From contig LS997567.1 of NCBI GenBank assembly GCA_000469685.2, positions 33,097,831 to 33,161,830 on the forward strand: a DNA stretch of 64,000 nt, read 5' to 3'. Every line of letters starts with the position of its first letter. Positions within the stretch are counted from its first letter, which is position 1. A program made the translations under genes and the position numbers. This DNA is from Haemonchus contortus (taxonomy: Eukaryota > Nematoda > Chromadorea > Rhabditida > Trichostrongylidae). Shown here piece after piece: positions 23,401 to 35,215 of the stretch. The notes below the pieces were generated by a model. It was given only the letters and a program-made list of their open reading frames with translations. It ran no database searches and had not been told where the DNA came from.

Positions 23401-26352
23401 TCCCCAGGGAATGGGAAGCGTACGAAATTTATACTGTTAGGGCCAGAGAGTGCAAAGATACAGTTCAGGTTTCGTTCAGAAGGCAGCGAAACCTGCTTCG
23501 GAATATCAGTATGAGAAGAATTGAAGAACCCAGGAAGAATTTCTTAGAGGCTAGCAAATATTGAATTCACCCATCCACGGTAGCAATTTCTGGGGATACC
23601 CGTAAACGTAACTCGAGTTGAGGCTTTCTTTTATAATAATATGCGCAAGCTTCATCAATTCCTACCTACTATTCCCAACTCTGATTATGCCACTCTTTCC
23701 GCCTTCGTTACTTTACATCCATTTCGTTGTTTTCGCATTTTTGGTTATCATTCCCAAATTTCGTGAGTTGTTCTCGAGTTCAAGAGCAATCCGTCGCTCG
23801 ACCGGTCCCGATTACTCGCGAAATCGTGGACTATGAAAGCAGCCATTACTTTATCGTCTTGCTTAGTTCTAGGGCTTCCTATACTAAAATTTTGCGATCC
23901 CTATTGTTGCTGCTGAGATGAAGAGCAAGATTTAGATTTTGATATCCATATTTATGAGCGTCGCCAAATTTCCAGGCCTGTATGTGTGTTTTGAGGCGTA
24001 AACTCGAATAATTTTGTATCCATAAGAGACACAGGTGGTAATATGGGAATCCCGTCGTAGGTGGCAGGACTTCATGTTCCTTTGGGAACTTTCCTCTATA
24101 CTTGAATCGTTCAAATTTGGATTAGATCCATGTGATGATGGTGTGATGGCAGCACCGATGGTAGGTGACACAGCTGGAACCCTCGCAAGGGCAGGTCGTG
24201 TCCGAAAACTTTTCCGTCCCTCTGGCCTAGAATTTTAAAGTTTAATATTAGAATAGGTTACAGAAGAAGGCGTGAGATAAAGTTCGAATGAAGAAAGCAT
24301 TGGGATGAGAATGTAGAGAGCCGGGTCAAATTGGAATATAAGTTAAGCTATACTTTGTTGTGAAGACAATCGTTCAGGTAAGCCCGCTACACGATGCTTG
24401 ATTCAAACCTACCTCCATGCTCAAAATGTTGTAGACACCGAGAGCAGTGGTAGTCTGGGATAGGAAGAATGTAGAAGCGCTGCGTGTCGAATATCTCTCC
24501 TTTAGTACTGTGTGTCAAGTTTATAGTGTTCTCTTGAGTCACGGCTTTATACCTCAAAAGTTCTTGATCCCGATAATCATCGTTAAGACTAAGACTTTGA
24601 GGTTGTGTTCTACAACAAAATCCGTAAGCATCAACATTTACTGAACGCCAGTTTCACTGCACAGATTATGCTGTATAACTTTTCTTTGGAGCAGTATATC
24701 AAAATCGTTAGGTTCATTCGAATTCGGGCATTCTCTTTTGTGAAAGTTTTGATGTGGACTGCTATACTCAACATCAAGCCTCTTTCTCTGATGATATCCG
24801 TGAGCCTCATCATCAGATGTATATTTATTTATTTATTTATACGTCCCTATAGACGCGCCGGCTAGTCAGTACGCTAACTCAAGACAATTATTGACAGAAA
24901 ATAGGAAAAAGTGGAAGAAAAAGAGAAAAAACAAGGGGCTGGACCAAGAGACTGACGTGCCCATCGTATAAGGAAAGGATTTTGGGGTGAATGCGTTCTA
25001 GGCAAGTGTTTCGGTAGAGCATGATAATCCAGGAACAAGAGAGTGCATTCCTGACTGAGGCAGCAAAGGTAAGCTATCTGGCGAACACCTGCACCAGTCG
25101 GCCATGGTGCCCTTAGCGTAAGAGTGGGATCATAGGCACTTGCCGGGCCTTCGGCACACGGGGCCCAGATATTCAACCATGCATTGATTGCATGCAATGA
25201 TTTTTATTGTTTTGATTGTACTTAAATTCCTTCCGCTATTGTGTTTGCTGTGCACACGTAGGCTTGAGCATTCTCTTCTGCATCGAGGGCAAACAATCGA
25301 TTTTAATAATCGCATCCATTAGTTATTGCTCTGTCTTGGATGCTTTCCCGAATCTTCTGCTTTGCTTCACGCTTCTCGTTTTACGGTGGCACTTTGGCAC
25401 TTTGTTTGATAATGTAGAATGCGTAGTTGCCGCACATTGCAGGAATTGATACCTGTTAATAAGTAGAGCAAAAGACGAGAACACTCAGTTCTTATCGTAT
25501 TTACGATATAGCCTTGCCATAACTTTAGTGAGATACACAGTAAGGCGGAATGGTAGAGCAGGTTAAGAAATCGACTATATCACAAACAGAAGAGGTTGGT
25601 CACCCCATGGAAGGAGAACAGAATTAGATGTACTCCATACAATTGGACGACGATCGCTTAGCATCATACGTGACGACTGAAGGTCATATTTTCCAATCGT
25701 TCCGATATCACTTGCAACAAAACATCCCCTATAACAGTAAATTGGGAAGCTCGACCAATTGTCTATATCTTGAAGATGTGAAGGGCCACAATGATTTACT
25801 TGAAGTGGTGTTGGTATTATCTGACATTGTGTCATTCGAGTCTCCGGCTGATTAATCTCGTTGCTCAACAAAGCAGAAGTCCCGTAATTGTAGACCCGAT
25901 ACAAGGAATAACTGAATCTTTAATCGATTATCGTTGTTGTTATTGCTATCAAGAGCAATGGATCGATTTTTGCTATCATAGTGGTAAGGGTTCTGAAAAT
26001 TGCTTCCCTATTCCGTCGTTCTGTTTTTGCAGAGCCGTTATAGTTTACGGTTTTGTCTCAAACCTGCAGTGTCCGCGTAATGATGAGCGTAACCTTAGAT
26101 AATTTTGTGATCAAAAATCATGTATCAGTTGTTGTTGAAAGAGGGATGGTTTGTAAACCAAGAGAATCAACATCAATCGTCATCAAAAGACGATGTGCAT
26201 GTGCTTAAGACGAATAACTCGAAAGGTTGTTCCTCATCAAAGCCACATTTTTAAAAACTCTTCCTTCATTTTTCTTCTTGGAGACACTGCCAGCCGTCAC
26301 ATCTTAACGGTTTTACTATTAGATCACAATTTGTGAAACTCTATCGATAACA
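23401..26352. other. About 3 kb without a supported gene
   Basis: One GC-rich unit lies at 24040-24230. A (TTTA)n patch occurs at about 24822-24840 and is followed by a block with GCCGGGCCTTCGGCACACGG (25143-25162) that looks like retroelement 3' sequence, but I cannot assign it. Open frames at 25575-25904 and 25628-25855 are unconvincing. Confidence 0.35.
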
Positions 26353-27630
26353 ATGGAACAACAAAGACTTAGGGAAAGACCCAGGATCTACAACAGTGAA
26401 AGTGAACGCCTTTGTGCAAGGCGACAAAGAGAAACACCCCAAGAAAGGACTGCTCGACTCGATAACGAGTCAGCACGCCAGCGATAGAGGCGGCAGAATG
26501 AGGACTCGGAGGACAGGAATGTGAGATAGCATGACATTGTGCATGGCATGATCTGCGGATCAGACCATTCGCTTGCAAGATGCAAGAAAGTGCTCAGAGG
26601 CAGCAACAAAGGCGCGATGAAGAAAACCATATCCAACGAGCTGTAAGGCGAGAAAGAACTTTGAAGAACGGCAGATTAGGTTGGTAGAAAATGCTCAACA
26701 TCAACGGAAGCGACGTGGACTGGGAAGCGCTGAGGATCGCACTGTAAGATTGGAGGAGAACGCATTACGCCAACAAAGAAGACGCGAGCTGCAAAGCACT
26801 GAAGAACATGTTGCTAGGCTGGAGAACAACGCTCAAGACAGCAGAGAAGACGCGAAGAAGGGGAAAGCAGGAACGAGCAATTCGGATACAGGGGGACTCT
26901 CAACGGCACTAGCGAAGAAGACGTTCAGAAACTGCTGAAGAAAGATTGACGAAGTTGCAGTCAAGTGCTCGAGTTCAGCAAAGACGGCGCATGTCTGAGG
27001 GCATACAGAAGCGAACAGCTAGGCTACAAGCTGGGGCCAAGTGCCTGCAAGGGCGACGTCACTCAGTGAGCGCCGGAGAGCGGGCACTTAGGCTTCATGA
27101 AGATGTGCAGCATCAGCGACATCGCCTGCCAGGGAGTGAAGATAAGCGATCGGCTCGACTGCAGATGGATGCTTTAGCCAACCGTCAACGGCGTCATCGT
27201 GGAGAGACCGCTGTAGTTGCATCAGGTACGCCCAATTGATAATGCCTATCTGGAGAACTCAATAAGCGGTGTACAGATTATGTAGCATTGCATTTCCGTT
27301 GGAGTCAAGCTCAGTCATCCAGGGAAATTTCGAGAGTGTTGCGATCTGGGGCGGGTAACATTGAGCTTTTTCCGAACTTTCCTGTTGATCTGCGGAGATT
27401 CTCTGTCCAAGAGCTTGATTCTACTGAGGAGATGCGACGTCTTTAGAAAAACTTCATGGAGAATATAAAGAGTTTCAAAACCGCTCTAGCGATGACCTCG
27501 ATTGGTGCGCAAGCCGACACGCTGCTAGGGTGTGGGCCTTACTGCTACCGAATTCCCGGACAGATTTATCACAGGTTAGAGCCCCTACATACGAGAGAAG
27601 GAGAGCTACGCCAATACGGTCAAATTTATA

Positions 27631-28893
27631 TTAGGTTGAGTCATAAGTCCTCGGACAAATTGGCAATGATAACATTTGTTTTTCATTTTTTAAACGACTA
27701 TAGCGAATCATTTGAAATATGCCCCATTGACATCGATGGTCTTCTGCCAATGCTTGGGCAAATCGTAGATGCTCTTGCTTTAGAACGCTGGGAGCTGGCC
27801 CTTGGAGAACTGCACCAGTGCCATTTTGATGTCGTCGCGGGTTTGAAAGTCCTGACCATCCAGATGACGTTGAAGATGGGGAAAAAGGTGGTAATAGGAG
27901 GGATCCAAGTCTGAGGAACATGGTTGGTGTGGTAAACTTGTCCTGACGAAATTGGTCAGTCCAGTTTTGGTCGTTCTTGCAACGTGAGGGCGAGCGTTGT
28001 CGTGCTGCAAGTGGACTTTGTGCTGCTGTGGGCGTGTAGCTTCGGGATTCGCCTTCAAATTCCTCAGTTGCGTAATGTAGACGTGTGCGGTCACTGTGCA
28101 TCCTTCGTCTAGCAGCTCCCATTATTTGACGCCGTGAACGCTCTACCAGAATCAGAACATAACCTCCTTGGCGTGTACGTTGGGTTTGGGGGAGTCTTCT
28201 GCATGCGCACCTTCGTCATTCCAGTGAGCACGCCGGTGAACGTTAGAGTAGAGGATCGACTTCGCACCCCTGGTGACTTGGCACTCGAGCCACGTGTGGT
28301 GCCCTTGAGCGTGAGGAGAGAAAATGCCTCGTCGTCGCGGCGGTCTATGTCATACTGCTTCAAAGCATGAGGCATCTATGGACTGAGGTTTCGCACCTTG
28401 TCGATTGACTTCAATCCACGAAAAACTGTGGACTGACCCCCCAAGGGTGACTGCCAGTTCACGAGTAGTTTGATACGGATCGGCTTCCACCTGGCTCCGC
28501 AGCACCTTCAAATCCAACTTCATTGAGCGTCCCGGACGGTCTTCATTCTCGACGGAATAGTCGCCCGATGTGAACTTCTGGTGCCATTTGTAAATTGTAC
28601 ACCTTCTGTTTGTGAACGTGCTTCATACCTCTATCCATTGCCGCGGGTTCATGGCCAGATAAAAAAAATAAATATGATGGTGTTGCGGATGTGGAGTTGC
28701 GACGGCTTGAAATCATGAGGCATAGTTGCTGGAAAGGAAACCCTTAGGCGCCTTCTCCAGTATGCGTTTGGAAGAGCTTCCCATACTCTATCTAACAATG
28801 CCTCGCACGTTCATTTTCGTCGCCTCTTTCGAGAGTTATGATCGCTAGAAGTCATCACTATCATTTTGTCCGAGGACTTATGACTCAACCCAA
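27631..28893 (-). mobile_element. Mariner 3 with transposase pseudogene, inserted in Helitron
   Basis: Inverted repeats starting TTAGGTTGAGTCATAAGTCC are flanked by TA (27629-27630, 28894-28895); length 1263 bp, typical of mariner. The minus strand encodes QKVYNLQMAPEVHIGRLFRR (about 28610-28550), MPHALKQYDIDRR (28375), VHLQHDNARPHVARTTKT with a catalytic Asp (about 28020-27965), then YYHLFPHLQRHLDGQDFQTR and ALVQFSKGQLPAF (to 27780). Stops and frameshifts, and an unusual SDLDPSYYH in place of the third catalytic Asp motif (PDxAPSDYH in relatives), indicate inactivity. Removing the insert plus one TA restores the Helitron frame. Confidence 0.9.
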
Positions 28894-31058
28894 TACATTA
28901 GATACAGAACAAGCGGCTCAGCAGCACCTTGGAAACACAAGAAACGCTGAATGCAGCCCAGAATTGATGCGTTTTCTGAGTGAGCTGCTATCAAGTGTCA
29001 ATGTGTACGCTACGTCTTTCAAAATGATGCATGGAGTAGAACAGGCGGAAATCGCATTGGCTGCTAGAGAAAATCGCGCACCAGTCAATATTCGCATGAT
29101 ATTTGAGGAGAGCCCTGAAAGGGGGTTTAGAACGGCGACAATATGATCTAGCTACGGCTAACAAATTTTTAGTGATCTACGTGGGCGAGGACAACGATGC
29201 GCACGCAAATAGAAGCCTCGCAGCTCAATTGCGTAGCAAGAGCGGTGAGCAGTTAATGAACATACGCGACAGTGACAAGACGTGATCCATTAACATATCC
29301 GCTTCTTTTCCCAACAGGAGAAGGTGGTTAGGATCCCAACTTGATAAATACAGCTGGAGAGCGCATCACTCAAAAAGACTATTATTCGTACTTGTTTTCG
29401 ATAAAGGACGAATCCAATCCGATTCTACATGCAGGAAAGCTCTGTCAGCAGTTTGCCGTCGATACATACGTAAAAATTGCAAAATCGTCTCAATTTCTCG
29501 CGGAGAATTCAACTCAATTTCGTCGTGACACCTTTAGAGGGCTGCAAGATTGCTCAGCCAGAGATAACTATAGAGGACCACCCGGTAGTTGAATAATTTT
29601 ATCATCATCTCATCAGGGCAGTCCACGTGCCATGCAGCAGCCATACCGGGATGCAATAGCGATTGTGGCTCGGTATGGGAAGCCAACTTACGTTTTGACA
29701 AAGACATGTAATCTACAATGGGGAGAATTGAGAGGTAATTTTTATTACGGCCAGTCAGCATCAGATCGACCCGGCTTAGTGGCGCGTGTCTTCAACGCAA
29801 AGTTACAAGACTTTTATACCGATTTCTTCAAAAGACATGTTTTGGGGAAAGTGCAGGCATACATATACGTCAATGAATTCAGAAGCGCGGTTTGCCTCGC
29901 TGTCATGCTTCTCATTATGAAAGATGACTGGAGAGTGCGCAGAGCGGAAGACGTGGATAGAGCCATTTGTGCTGAAATTCCGAAGAGAGAAACAGAACCT
30001 AAGCTCTACGCGGTCATGACTTCCTACATGATTCACCGACAGTGCGGATCTATAGATCCCCATCCACCGTGTATGCAGAGCGGTTCATGTTCGAAGCGAT
30101 TCCTCAAGTCGATTCGCGAAAAACCTCAGTAGACGTTGATGGCTACCACAATTATCGATTTCGTAACCTCTCACCGACTGAAATCAATAGCATTCCTAAT
30201 GGAAACGAGTGAGTATTACCGACAAACCCTCACCTCCTGAAATTTGACTGCCATATTGACTTGCGGCATGATTTCTGCTGTTAAGTACCTCTACAAGTAT
30301 AAAGGACCGGACCGTGCACGCATCAGCATTGAAGTTGAAGGAAATGTGGATGAAAACCAGAGCGTCAACGAGATTAAGCAGCATCTCAATACTCGCTACG
30401 TATGTGTCCTTCAGAGTGCATGTCGGATTTTCTTTTACGCTACGCTATGCCAGACAATTCACACACGATTTACAGATTGGCTGTCCATTTGCCCGTGTTT
30501 CAGACGGTGCACTTCATCATGGAAGAGAGCAGTAATACCTAAAGCACGCTAAGCTGTCTTCCACAACCTTAACTGCGTATTTGAGCCTAACAGGCAATAT
30601 GCACAGCCGGAAGGTAACATTAGTCCCAATTTTATGATCGGCGCCAGGGAACTTACTACTTCCAACTCCCTGAATACTACACCTTACATCGCCGCAGGAG
30701 TTGGTCGTCAAGCAGACGCGGAGGGAAGCAAATTGGTCGGATTTTTACATTTCACCTCGAAATAACGAACGCTATGGCCTTAGAATTCTCCTCCTGAACA
30801 CCAAAGGAAAATTCCTTCTGAAGACATACGGACAGTAAACGGCGTTACTCACGACAGCTTTGCCGAGACGCAAAACAGTCTGGCTTCCTAGATGACGAAA
30901 AACTTTCCCGCCAAAGTTTGCAGGAAGCCACTCTGCACCAGTGTGCGGCATGCATTCGAAGCTTTTTTGCTAGCTTACTCTGCTACTGTGAGGTGGTCCA
31001 AGCGCAAGATTTGTGGACGGGGTTCGCAGACGCAATGTCAGAAGATTATATTATTTAA

Positions 31059-31697
31059 CACTTTGACAACCGTGCAGCCCATATGTGGGCTGCACCTTGT
31101 CGGCCACGAGGGACCTTGCAGCCCACATATGGGCTACACCATGTAATTCAATTTTTTTGTTTGGTTTTTTGTTTATATCTTCTCTCTCAAAATGTAAATG
31201 ATAGACACAAACTTGATGAATCAACAAACGGAGTGGTTTAAAAATAAAACCTCTACAAACAAATTCATAAGAAAAATAGTGATTATATGTATATTGGTTC
31301 TTCTTCAAGTGAATTGTCATTGAATGCTGAAACATTTTGAAACTCGTATAACTCCTATCAATTACACAGCCTATGAAACCTATTGAAGTACTTTACACAG
31401 AAAAATGATTTGCACTTGCTGCACCGCGTATTCACCCTTCTCGTATGACGGAGCGCACCAGCTCGCCCCTCTTCTGAAGACCTGAGTGAGTGAAGTAGTA
31501 GCCTGACTAATCGATCTCCTGACATAGTCCCACAGCAGGAGTGAGTATTTTCGAAAAACCCGCCAAAGTAGCCCGCTCTCCAGAAACATGCCACGAGAGC
31601 CCGTGAAGCCCACATATGGACTGCAGTTGCTGCGTTCAAGCGAGCGCCGCGGTCCCTCGCGGCCTCAGTTGCCGAAACCTGCGCGGGCTCCAACGTG
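31059..31697. mobile_element. TTAA-flanked piggyBac-type MITE in Helitron
   Basis: TTAA at 31055-31058 and 31698-31701 bracket 639 bases that interrupt the Helitron between SEDYI and KEQRAVALAYFDA. The ends start CACTTTGA and, inverted, CACGTTGG. Subterminal palindromes occur (TGCAGCCCATATGTGGGCTG, 31073-31092). CACATATGGACTGCAGTTGC (31611-31630) matches the flank of the piggyBac pseudogene at 19.35 kb. No transposase is visible inside. Confidence 0.7.
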
Positions 31698-32773
31698 TTA
31701 AGGAACAACGAGCTGTTGCACTCGCGTACTTTGATGCACTTGACAAAATGGCCCTGATAAGAAAGGATCTCAGAGATGTTATCACCCCTCCCGTTGAAGA
31801 ACGCCCTGTTATACCGAATGAAGAGGTGAATTATGAGGAGTATGAAAGGTTGCGTCTACTTCGATATGAAAGCCTCAATACAAGGCAAAAGGCTGCGGCT
31901 GTTGACATCATCGATGCACTAGACAGACCTCGAAACAGATGCATTTTCATAGATGGTCCAGGAGGGAGCGGGAAAACTTACCTATATAACAATGTATACG
32001 ATATTGCAATTGGACGAAGAAAAAAAGTGGGGTGCGTCGCGTGGACAGGAATAGCTGCTGATCTACTGCCAGGAGGACGGACGGTGAATTCGCTATTATT
32101 AGAACCGGAGCTTCTTAATGAAACAACAACAAAAGAAGCTAGAGAGAAAGAGCAGTGGACATGGTAATCTGGGACGAAATATCCATAGCGCCGAAAGCAG
32201 CATTGGAAGAGGTGTACGCACTTCTGAAGGACATCATGCAAAATGACCAAACCTTTGGCGAGAAAGTTTGGTCTCGGAGGATATTTCCGCCAAGTCCTAC
32301 CTGTCGTTGAACAAGGTCAAAGGGAGGACTTCGTTGAAGCGTTTGTCCATAAGTCATTCCCTTGACCATTACTATCGATTCATCGTCTGGAATGAGAGCG
32401 TGAAAGGCCGGGAGAGGATGGAATAAACGTCTTCTCGAAACAGGTAAAGGCGGCTGCAACAATGCCAATGGCTGATTTACGTGCACGATGGCATGCTATG
32501 TTATTATGACATAGTTACGGAAATCTTCGGAGCGGCACTAGATCCTAACAACACCACTGAGATGTGCGAGTGTGCCATTCTAGCACCGAAAAACATTCAC
32601 GTGCAGAGCCTCAATGACGCAACTTTGAACCGCCTTCTAACGAAAATCCAGGAGATGAACACATCTATAATTGTGGACGGAGCCGTTTATCCTGAAGAAC
32701 AGACAGATCTACATTTCCAACAAGAATATCTGAATTTTTCAACCCCCACAGGAATGCCACGAGCTACGTCTTA

Positions 32774-32931
32774 AAGGCACAGTTCGCGATAATTCAATGG
32801 GCGCGTATGTCAATGATGTGTGCGCCTCTCATTCGATGTCACGTCAGACAGTTTGACGTGACATCGAATGAGAGGCGGACACGTCATTGATATACCCGCC
32901 CATTGAATTATGGCGAACTGTGCCTTTAGAA
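32774..32931. mobile_element. Palindromic MITE, arms about 76 bp
   Basis: AAGGCACAGTTCGCGATAAT...ATGTCACGTCAGAC is followed after a few bases by its reverse complement, flanked by TA. The arm is the same terminal sequence as in the 50.5-kb MITE, so this is two ends of that family joined head to head with almost nothing between. It sits within the Helitron helicase region, directly after HELRL-type sequence. Confidence 0.85.
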
Positions 32932-32968
32932 AGGGTGCAAATGTGATGCCTCTTACGAGGGAGGTCCC

Positions 32969-34869
32969 TCAGGGCGTGGGATGCTTTTTGACAATGGTTT
33001 TTTGCATGGTGTAGGAGCATGAGCACTGAGTACAGAACTATGGTCCATTTCCGCTGAATGGCCTTCTGAATGCCAAAAAAGAAGTGAAATGATTTTGTCA
33101 GAAATTGCCGTTTTAACCCACTAAGCGTCGTTTGTTTCATTCATGGTGTCCGCACAATAGAAGGCGCCAGTGGACCGCGCTTTGAAAATAACGTGAACGT
33201 TAGCCGAAAAAGGGAAGTTGTTCAGCCAACATGTTGATAAGTGCGGGGAAGTTTCATAGGAGCTGTCCATGGTTGGGCTGCTGGCGGCGACGGATGGTGT
33301 TAGTGGATAGCGATGTAAACTTCGAGTTGGGGTCGTCTCTTGACACTAGGCTGACCGTGCTTACTACCCATAGATGAAGTAAAAACCTACTCTGCTCCAG
33401 TAGAATCTGCATTCTTCCAAGGAAGGTATTCAATGCTGAAGTAGAAACCGCGTGTAAGGTTCGTACACGCTTTCTTCAGAAAAGGAGGGGTCGTACTCAT
33501 TGAGGGATTCATGAAGTCGGCAAAATTCTTGGTAATTCATTATTCAGCATTTATAAGTACGCGTTGTGCCCGCTTACCCCATTCTCTCTAGCTTACCTCT
33601 CCCCAAGACCACCACCTAAACAAGCTGAACCTACTCAAGATAACAATCAGACCGCGGGAATCATTTTCACCAACAATAGTGAAATGAAAGTCAAGTATAA
33701 ATCACGGCTTAGCTTATAATTCTGATTTGCCTGTAGGTAACACAGCAATACAACCCTTCTGCAATGTGAGCGGGCTATGACATAGATGAAGGTGGGCTGT
33801 GCTTGTGAGGCACCAAGGAAGTACTACCTGGTTACCCACGTAACGTCGCCCCCACGCCCCACGACACCATCACGTGATAAATCACCCAAATTTGGTGACT
33901 TCGGATGGAAGGCTGTCGCAAGAGCTATGAGTTCACAGTGTTCTTCATGTCCGTTGAAAATCCAGGTGATAAAGGCGGAAAATACGATTGATTTGACGTG
34001 TGTCGGTCAGCGCACTTCTGATGAACATGCCTATGAACAGGGCTACAATCGGCACTTCAAGAAGATACGACAGCAGTGGCAACAGCCGTTCACCAGCACA
34101 AACTCGCAACGTCGGTTCTCCTGGTCCGCGAGTAAAACAAAAGAGTAAGATGCAGTGTGATACACTGGGAGCGAAAATCATTCAAAGGTTTGTCCCAGTT
34201 TGGGAGCCAACCACCCAAAAGCTGGGAGAGGGCAACTGAAACTCCACTACACCGTGGTCCATTCCTGATGGTCCATAACGAGTGGCGGTACTTCTACTCG
34301 AATTCACATGTCGAGCGGCAGTATTTCCGTGGCGAGTACCGTATCCTTCTACTGGCTTGTAGAGGTTTCCTATGAGCAGTCAGGCACTTGCTTTGGCTCT
34401 CGAGCAATATGAAGGCAATCCGGAGGTGGCAGCATAAAATGCAAAAACGCAGCGCCTCGAGGATCCGAACCATCAACCAAGCCCCTAGCCGTCCCAACTC
34501 GGAGTCCACATCGCTATCCACTACGCCATCCGTCGCTGCAAGCAGCCGAACTGTAGACAGCTCCTATGAAGCTTCCCCGCACTTATCGACATGTTGGCTG
34601 AACAACATCCACTTTTTGGCTAACGTTCACGTTACTTTCAATGTGCAGCCCACTGGCGCCTTCTACTGCGCGGACAGTCGACGCCATTAAAGAAACAAAC
34701 GACGCTTAGTGGGATAGAACGGCAATTTTTGACAAAATCATTTTCACTCCTTTTTTGGCATTCAGAAGGCCATTCAGCGGAAATGCACCATTGTCCTGTA
34801 CGCAGTTCTCATGCCCCTACACCATGCAAAAACCATGTTCAAAGAGCGCCCCACTCCTGAAAGACCTCC
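32969..34869. mobile_element. DNA element with long (about 380 bp) terminal inverted repeats, in Helitron
   Basis: The left arm (about 32969-33335) and right arm (about 34480-34869) are diverged reverse complements (for example GGTTTTTTGCATGGTGTAGG against its inverse, and the GGCCTTCTGAATGCCAAAAA block). Helitron coding sequence stops at the left edge and resumes at the right edge. A 120-codon frame inside (33786-34148) has CSSCPLKIQV...SDEHAYE, reminiscent of FLYWCH-like zinc fingers of Mutator-type transposases; this is a weak inference. No target duplication is resolved. Near the inner ends of both arms there is a tRNA-like A box (TGGCGTAGTGG on the minus strand at about 34522-34532). Confidence 0.6.
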
Positions 34870-34931
34870 CTCGTCAAGAACCTCGATGTTGCAAGTGGAC
34901 TTTCTAATGGAACTAGACTGAAAGTGGAGGT

Positions 34932-35215
34932 TGCCCCGACCTGTGAGGTGAGGCGAGGTGAGGAAATGCTGCTCTCCGCTGACTCGACAGCTCTCTGCGC
35001 CCACACTACATGCTGCCCATTAGGGGTGAGGTGAGATGAGGAACTGCCGCCCTCCGCAGATCTGGCAGTTTATGGTGAGGGCGAGGTCGTAGATCTGACA
35101 GTTTCCAAAATTTCGCGAGATTTTGGAAAGGTAAATCAACAAAACAAAACAACAACAACCTGTGAGGTGAGGTGAAGTGAGGTGAGGTGAGGAAATGCCG
35201 CTCTCGGCAAATACG
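34932..35215. repeat. GAGGTGAGG-rich block with direct repeats
   Basis: GAGGTGAGGAAATGC followed by GCTCTC occurs at about 34949 and 35180, and GGTGAGGTGAG motifs recur between. CAAAATTTCGCGAGATTTTG (35105-35124) is a perfect palindrome core. Class unknown. The Helitron frame ends where this block begins. Confidence 0.6.

Larger units (their letters stand above)
26353..34930 (+). pseudogene. Helitron replication-helicase gene, decayed, with four nested insertions
   Basis: The ATG at 26353 begins an arginine-rich repeat region of the kind RRQRETPQERTARLDNES (26353-27230). FKTALAMTSIGAQADTLLG and GPYCYRIPGQIYHR (27476-27575) mark the Helitron N-terminal domain. After a mariner (27631-28893) come SPELMRFLSELLSSV, FPNRRRWLGS, SYLF-IKDESNPILHAGKL and SPRAMQQPYRDAIAI. 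The Rep HUH site reads GLPRCH instead of GLPHAH, and the Y2 region is VKYLYKYKGPD, apparently missing two residues. A TTAA MITE sits at 31059-31697. The helicase follows: Walker A GPGGSGKTYL (about 31957), Walker B IWDEIS (about 32166), LAPKNIHVQSLND (32585). A palindromic MITE and a long-inverted-repeat element precede the last piece, KNLDVASGLSNGTRLK (34876-34925). Helitrons move by rolling-circle replication. Many shifts; inactive. Confidence 0.9.

Noticed and set aside
34455..34535. tRNA gene on the minus strand
   Set aside because: A box and a GGTTCGGATCC-like B box are present, but no acceptor-stem pairing or proper anticodon arm is seen; it lies within an inverted-repeat element, so more likely tRNA-derived repeat.
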